Below the pieces are notes generated by a model that searched no databases, was not told the origin of the DNA, and saw only the letters and a list, made by a program, of their open reading frames with translations. 64,000 nt of DNA from Agarivorans sp. Toyoura001 (GTDB taxonomy: Bacteria; Pseudomonadota; Gammaproteobacteria; Enterobacterales; Celerinatantimonadaceae): NCBI RefSeq assembly GCF_005405585.1, contig NZ_BJEQ01000008.1, positions 101,150 to 165,149 of the forward strand. The letters run 5' to 3'. Position 1 is the stretch's first letter. Each line of letters begins with the position of its first letter. The translations under genes and the position numbers were made by a program. This document shows, one piece after another, positions 59,666 to 64,000 of this stretch.

Positions 59666-60991
59666 ATGCCAACTATTCATCAACTGTTTACTCAGCATAT
59701 CGAGCAACTACAGCATCGGGTGGCTGATGTATTAGAGCGAGAGAATCTAGAGGCGCTGATTATTCACTCGGGTTATCCGCTTAGAACCTTTCTTGATGAC
59801 CAGCATTACCCTTTCAAAACAAATCCGCATTTCAAACATTGGTTGCCACTAACCACTCATCCACATTGTTGGCTAGTGGTTGATGGTCACACTAAACCCA
59901 CGCTTATTTATCACCAACCGAGTGACTATTGGCTTAAAGCCGCGGGGGATCCTGAAGGCTTTTGGGTAGATAGCTTTAATATTAAGTTGATGGCAAACCC
60001 GCAAGATATAGAACCGTTCTTACCCCGCAATAGGCAACGTTGCGCCTATATTGGCGAGCATCCGGAGTTAGCAGAAGCCTTAGCCATTGGTGAGCGTAAT
60101 CCCGAATCAACACTAAGCTATTTGCATTACTACCGCGCCTATAAAACCGATTACGAAATAGAGTGCATTGGCGAAGCGAACCGCAGAGCGGTAAAAGCAC
60201 ATTTAGTCGCCAAGGACTTGTTCTTTGCTGGCGCCTCTGAGTTTGAAATTAACTTGGCGTATTTGTCTAGTTTAGGGAAAAGTGAACACTCACTACCGTA
60301 CTCCAACATTATTGCACTTAACGAAAATGCCGCCACTCTCCACTACACAGCTCTAAGTGCAAAGAAATTGGCAGAACAACAACATTATTCTTTATTGATT
60401 GATGCGGGTGCAGAATATCGTGGCTACGCGGCAGACATCACCCGTACTTACGCTTATCGAAAAGGCTTGTTTGCTGAACTGGTGGCCGAGATGGACAAAT
60501 TGCAGTTAGCCCTAATTGCTGATTTAAAACCTGGTCACCCTTATACCGACTTACACCTAAAAGCCCATCGTCAGCTAGCAAAGTTGCTGGTGGACTTTGA
60601 GTTTGTTTATTGCAGCGCAGCAGCGGCGGTTGAGAAAGGCATTACTCGATGCTTTTTCCCGCATGGTTTAGGACATCACTTGGGTTTGCAGGTGCACGAT
60701 GTAGGTGGTTTTATGCTAAATGAAGATGGTGAGGTTCAAGCTGCTCCTAGCAACGATCCATTTTTGCGCTGTACTCGCATCATCGAGCCGCGTCATGTAT
60801 TAACTATTGAACCTGGTTTGTACTTTATTGAAAGTTTGTTGAGTGAACTGGCTGAATCTGAGCATACCCGCTTGATTAATTGGTCACGGGTTGATGAAAT
60901 GCGTCGCTTTGGCGGCATTCGCATTGAGGACAATGTGGTGGTTACCGCGCAAGCTTGCAACAACTTAACCCGAGAGCAGAATTGGAAATAG
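59666..60991 (+). CDS. pepQ: Xaa-Pro dipeptidase PepQ
   Basis: This 441-aa metallopeptidase hydrolyses dipeptides with C-terminal proline. It belongs to the pita-bread (M24) family: DAGAEYRGYAADITRTYAY (metal Asp residues), FPHGLGHHLGLQVHDVGG (metal His) and TIEPGLYFI (metal Glu). The length matches E. coli PepQ (443). It is divergent from fadB, as in E. coli, and overlaps the next gene by 10 nt. Confidence 0.97.
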   Translation: MPTIHQLFTQHIEQLQHRVADVLERENLEALIIHSGYPLRTFLDDQHYPFKTNPHFKHWLPLTTHPHCWLVVDGHTKPTLIYHQPSDYWLKAAGDPEGFWVDSFNIKLMANPQDIEPFLPRNRQRCAYIGEHPELAEALAIGERNPESTLSYLHYYRAYKTDYEIECIGEANRRAVKAHLVAKDLFFAGASEFEINLAYLSSLGKSEHSLPYSNIIALNENAATLHYTALSAKKLAEQQHYSLLIDAGAEYRGYAADITRTYAYRKGLFAELVAEMDKLQLALIADLKPGHPYTDLHLKAHRQLAKLLVDFEFVYCSAAAAVEKGITRCFFPHGLGHHLGLQVHDVGGFMLNEDGEVQAAPSNDPFLRCTRIIEPRHVLTIEPGLYFIESLLSELAESEHTRLINWSRVDEMRRFGGIRIEDNVVVTAQACNNLTREQNWK

Positions 60992-61611
60992 CACACACTA
61001 GCGACTATTTACGACCTATTGAGCAAGTTAGCACTGAAGAAACTATTAAACGTAGTCGTTTTATTAGCTACCTTATTCCGGTGGCTAATCGGCAAATGGC
61101 TCAACAGCAGCTGGCAGAAATAAAACAAGTACACCCTCAAGCTCGTCATCACTGTTGGGCTTTTGTGGCAGGTCATCCAAACGACAGCCAATGTTTAGGC
61201 TTTAGTGATGATGGCGAACCCTCGGGCACTGCTGGTAAGCCTATGCTGGCTCAATTACAGGGGAGTGGCTTAGGACAAATACTGGCAGTGGTAGTACGCT
61301 ATTCTGGCGGAATAAAGTTGGGTACTGGTGGTTTGGTTAAAGCTTATGGTGGCGGCGTTCAACAGGCGTTAAAACTAGTCAATACCGAAACGGTTGTGGC
61401 TAGCGGTCAGTGTTGGTTAACCTTTGACTATGCCTTTACTACCCAAGTTGAAATGCTGCTTAGCCGCTTTCAAGCCAGCAAACTGGATACTCAGTTTTCA
61501 GATTCTGCGCAAATGCAGGTAAGCCTCCCCTTAAGCGAATATGAGTCCTTTAGACAGCAACTCATTAATGTCTCAAGTGGGCAAATTAGCGTGAGTAAGC
61601 TGTTGTCTTAA
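60982..61611 (+). CDS. yigZ: YigZ/IMPACT family protein
   Basis: This 209-aa protein of the UPF0029 family, whose precise role is not established, has conserved stretches ARHHCWAFVAGHPNDSQCLG, FSDDGEPSGTAGKPML and VVVRYSGGIKLGTGGLVKAY. The likely start is the TTG at 60982 (GAGAG upstream). The frame opens at 60955. The start overlaps the end of pepQ. It is followed by trkH, as in E. coli (pepQ-yigZ-trkH-hemG). Confidence 0.92.
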   Translation: MEIAHTSDYLRPIEQVSTEETIKRSRFISYLIPVANRQMAQQQLAEIKQVHPQARHHCWAFVAGHPNDSQCLGFSDDGEPSGTAGKPMLAQLQGSGLGQILAVVVRYSGGIKLGTGGLVKAYGGGVQQALKLVNTETVVASGQCWLTFDYAFTTQVEMLLSRFQASKLDTQFSDSAQMQVSLPLSEYESFRQQLINVSSGQISVSKLLS

Positions 61612-61680
61612 GTTGTCTTGTGTGGCGCTTTACTTCAAGATATACAGCATAAACTTTATTTAGACAGAGAAACGACACGG

Positions 61681-63138
61681 ATGCAAATCAGAGCGATTAT
61701 TAGGATCGTTGGGCTTCTAGTAATGCTATTTAGTCTCGCTATGATTGTTCCAGCCTTGGTGGCGGCTGTTTATAAGGATGGTGCGGGTAAAGCCTTTATG
61801 GCGGCATTTGCACTGTGTGTTAGTGCCGGTTTTCTGTTGTGGTTCCCCCAACGTCATCAAAAAACTGAATTAAAAGCCAAAGAGGGTTTTTTAATTGTGG
61901 TGCTGTTCTGGACAGTACTAGGCAGTGTAGGAGCGTTGCCGTTTATTCTTACCGAAAACCCCAATATGTCGATTACCGACTCCTTCTTTGAATCCTTCTC
62001 TGGGCTTACGACGACCGGTGCAACGGTTATTGTAGGCATAGAAGAACTGCCCAAAGGCATATTGTTTTATCGGCAAATGCTGCAGTGGTTAGGGGGGATG
62101 GGAATCATTGTTCTTGCGGTTGCGGTACTGCCCATTCTAGGTGTTGGCGGTATGCAGCTGTATCGCGCCGAGATCCCTGGGCCAGTAAAAGATAAGAAGA
62201 TGACCCCGCGAATTGCCGAAACCGCTAAAGTGCTGTGGTACATCTATCTGTTTCTCACCATTAGTTGTTCGGTGGCGTTTTGGCTAGCGGGAATGTCTTT
62301 GTTCGATGCGATATGCCATGCTTTCTCTACCATCGCTATTGGTGGCTTCTCCACTTACGACGCCAGCCTTGGCCATTTCGATAGCTCATTAATCAATACC
62401 ATTTGTGCAGTATTTCTTATCATCTCTGGGATTAACTTCTCCTTACACTTTGCTGCCATTAATGGCCGAGCCATTACCTTTAAGTACTATTTTCTTGATC
62501 CCGAGTGTCGTGCTTTCTTCTTTATACAAATGAGTCTAACCCTGATTTGTGTGGCTATTTTGCTTGCTCAGCAAGTTTATAGTTCGCCTACTGTGGCCTT
62601 AGACCAAGCCTTTATTCAGTCTGTCTCCATTTCTACTACTGCTGGTTTTACAACAACCAGTTTCTCAGAGTGGCCGCTGTTCTTGCCTGTACTACTGGTA
62701 TTTTCCAGTTTTATTGGCGGCTGTGCAGGGTCAACGGGAGGGGGCTTAAAGGTTATTCGAGTATTCTTGTTAAGCCTGCAGGGGATGCGCGAGTTAAAAC
62801 GCTTAGTCCATCCGCGAGCGGTATTTCAAATTAAGCTGGCCAACAAAGCATTGCCAGACCGCGTGCTCGAAGCAGTTTGGGGCTTTTTCTCTGCATATAC
62901 CTTAGTGTTTGTTATTTGTATGTTAGGGCTTATTGCGGCGGGGATGGACGAACTGTCGGCATTTTCAGCCGTGGTCGCTTGTTTAAATAACTTGGGGCCA
63001 GGGCTGGGCCAAGTGGCGGTGCATTACTCAGACATTACCGACGCAAGTAAATGGGTGTTGCTTACTGCAATGCTATTTGGACGTTTAGAAGTATTTACCT
63101 TATTGGTGTTGTTTACACCTGCCTTTTGGAAAAGTTAA
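61681..63138 (+). CDS. trkH: Trk potassium uptake protein TrkH
   Basis: This 485-aa K+ transporter is the membrane subunit that works with cytosolic TrkA. About ten TM helices, with four selectivity-filter loops: SGLTTTGATV, STIAIGGFST, STTAGFTT and CLNNLGPGLGQV. The ATG at 61681 gives the family start MQIRAIIRIVGLLVMLFSL. The frame is open further upstream. Confidence 0.97.
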   Translation: MQIRAIIRIVGLLVMLFSLAMIVPALVAAVYKDGAGKAFMAAFALCVSAGFLLWFPQRHQKTELKAKEGFLIVVLFWTVLGSVGALPFILTENPNMSITDSFFESFSGLTTTGATVIVGIEELPKGILFYRQMLQWLGGMGIIVLAVAVLPILGVGGMQLYRAEIPGPVKDKKMTPRIAETAKVLWYIYLFLTISCSVAFWLAGMSLFDAICHAFSTIAIGGFSTYDASLGHFDSSLINTICAVFLIISGINFSLHFAAINGRAITFKYYFLDPECRAFFFIQMSLTLICVAILLAQQVYSSPTVALDQAFIQSVSISTTAGFTTTSFSEWPLFLPVLLVFSSFIGGCAGSTGGGLKVIRVFLLSLQGMRELKRLVHPRAVFQIKLANKALPDRVLEAVWGFFSAYTLVFVICMLGLIAAGMDELSAFSAVVACLNNLGPGLGQVAVHYSDITDASKWVLLTAMLFGRLEVFTLLVLFTPAFWKS

Positions 63139-63140
63139 TC

Positions 63141-63674
63141 ATGAAACTACTGGTACTGTATTCAAGCTGTGAAGGGCAAACCTTAAAGATAGCTAAACAC
63201 ATTGTTGCTAAACAAGCTGACGCTATCGAGAGCGCAGATTACCTCAATATAGAAGAGAGTAAGCTAACTCTTGAATTAGAAGGTTACGACAAAGTACTTA
63301 TTGGTGCGTCTATTCGTTACGGAAAGTTTAGGCCGCAGTTATTTGCAATGCTTTCTGAGTACCAACAACAGCTCGCCAAACTGCCCGTAGCATTTTTTGG
63401 GGTATGTTTAACTGCACGCAAGCCAGAGAAGAGTACCCCTGAAACCAGTGTATATATGAAGAAGCTAAATCAAACCGCAGCCTGGACCCCTAAACTTCAA
63501 GCAGTGTTTGCCGGCGCCTTGCTGTATTCTCGATACACATGGTGGCAAGCATTATTAATTCAACTGATTATGAAGATGACCGGCGGAAGCACAGATAAAA
63601 GCCAAGATATCGAATTAACCGATTGGAACAAAGTTGATGAATTCGCTACAGAGTTCGCAAATCTGCATGAATAA
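63141..63674 (+). CDS. hemG: Menaquinone-dependent protoporphyrinogen IX dehydrogenase HemG
   Basis: This 177-aa flavodoxin-like enzyme oxidises protoporphyrinogen IX in heme synthesis. The FMN P-loop is LVLYSSCEGQTLKIAKHI at the N-terminus. Further conserved stretches are LIGASIRYGKFRPQLFAML and AGALLYSRYTWWQALLI. The ATG lies 2 nt after the trkH stop. It is followed by the rrn promoters, as in E. coli rrnA. Confidence 0.96.
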   Translation: MKLLVLYSSCEGQTLKIAKHIVAKQADAIESADYLNIEESKLTLELEGYDKVLIGASIRYGKFRPQLFAMLSEYQQQLAKLPVAFFGVCLTARKPEKSTPETSVYMKKLNQTAAWTPKLQAVFAGALLYSRYTWWQALLIQLIMKMTGGSTDKSQDIELTDWNKVDEFATEFANLHE

Positions 63675-63757
63675 ACAACAATCCGAGCGTTTTTAAAGTG
63701 TTCTTGCACAAGCTTTGAACACTTAAACAAAAAACTTCAATTTTCTTCAAAAAACGC

Positions 63758-63785
63758 TTGCGCCGCCAGCGCGGATCCCTATAAT
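63758..63785 (+). promoter_or_regulatory. rrn P1 promoter
   Basis: TTGCGC (-35, 63758-63763), 16-nt spacer, TATAAT (-10, 63780-63785), followed by GCGACTCC, a GC-rich discriminator typical of stringent, growth-rate-controlled rRNA promoters. Confidence 0.92.
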
Positions 63786-63906
63786 GCGACTCCACTGACA
63801 CGGCAAGCGGCGCTGCAAAGCGATGTAGAAACGATGTCAGGGTTGGTAAGGCCTGAGGCTTTATTAACGGCGCAAAAACTTCTTCTTAATTAATATTAAA
63901 AAGCGG

Positions 63907-63934
63907 TTGACAGCCACAGAGGAAAGCGTAGAAT
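63907..63934 (+). promoter_or_regulatory. rrn P2 promoter
   Basis: TTGACA (-35, 63907-63912), 16-nt spacer, TAGAAT (-10, 63929-63934), about 150 bp after P1. Confidence 0.9.
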
Positions 63935-63962
63935 GCGCACCTCGCTTCGGCAACGAAGCAAC

Positions 63963-63975
63963 GCTCTTTAACAAT
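63963..63975 (+). promoter_or_regulatory. boxA antitermination element of rRNA leader
   Basis: GCTCTTTAACAAT matches rrn boxA, the NusB/S10-binding RNA signal, and follows a small hairpin (63944-63959) in the boxB-like position. Confidence 0.85.
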
Positions 63976-64000
63976 TTATCAAGCAATCTGTGTGAGCACT

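Larger units (their letters stand above)
63675..64000 (+). promoter_or_regulatory. rRNA operon promoter region and leader
   Basis: No gene lies in these 326 bp. They hold an rrn P1-type promoter, a P2-type promoter, a GCTTCG/CGAAGC leader hairpin (63944-63959) and a boxA-like element. The 16S gene begins beyond the window. The initiator context GCGACTCCACTGACACGG after P1 closely matches E. coli rrn P1. Confidence 0.9.

Overview
This is a gammaproteobacterial chromosome segment next to the replication origin, most like a marine Vibrio/Agarivorans-type organism. The gene order rpmH-rnpA-yidD-yidC-mnmE on one strand, facing dnaA-dnaN-recF-gyrB-(ibpA)-(avtA)-glyS-glyQ-tusA, is the conserved origin-proximal layout of Vibrionaceae and relatives. 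It even has the amino-acid ABC transporter between rpmH and dnaA. The right end runs yigZ-trkH-hemG into the promoters and leader of an rRNA operon. The 16S gene itself starts beyond the window. The genus call is inference from gene order and protein similarity.

Layout. 1-6.7 kb: a partial lipoprotein gene, an RND efflux pump (permease plus lipoprotein adaptor), a small secreted protein and a divergent TetR-type regulator, with a perfect 53-nt palindrome between the last two. 6.7-10.1 kb: a run of very small lipoprotein and membrane-protein genes, including two paralogous lipoproteins and a decayed third gene. 10.2-12 kb: a serine recombinase, a small orphan and an IS91-family transposase remnant. 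12.1-19.5 kb: a gene-cassette array with at least five integron attC sites but no integron integrase in view. The cassettes carry a membrane protein, a HExxH protein, a SIR2-like protein, a DUF4145-like protein and a GIY-YIG protein. A degenerate IS10-like element sits inside a sixth attC. The array also holds an unusual repeat-rich non-coding block (16.8-17.4 kb). 19.6-28.6 kb: a small MITE-like element, then a CoiA-like protein, a membrane/zinc-ribbon protein, a Sel1-like protein, a HEPN-type plus KAP-type P-loop NTPase gene pair, an AlpA-type HTH protein and a tyrosine integrase abutting the 3' end of mnmE, the same target site used by SGI1-type islands.

28.7-64 kb is core chromosome. It holds tRNA modification (mnmE, tusA), membrane insertion (yidC, yidD), RNase P and ribosome (rnpA, rpmH), replication (dnaA, dnaN, recF, gyrB), glycyl-tRNA synthetase (glyQS), and a heat-shock gene with a textbook sigma32 promoter and a likely RNA thermometer (ibpA). 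It also holds alpha-glucan use (a MalS-like amylase plus a small lipoprotein), a glucose-type ABC transporter with its two-component system, beta-oxidation (fadBA), pepQ, yigZ, trkH and hemG.

The accessory part (about 6.7-28.6 kb) reads as stacked mobile DNA: a CALIN (cassette cluster lacking an integron integrase) embedded in, or next to, an mnmE-integrated island. Several cargo proteins (SIR2-like, HEPN plus KAP, GIY-YIG, CoiA-like) belong to families often found in defence islands. The HEPN/KAP pair and the repeat block with its neighbouring small gene are the best candidates for something undescribed.
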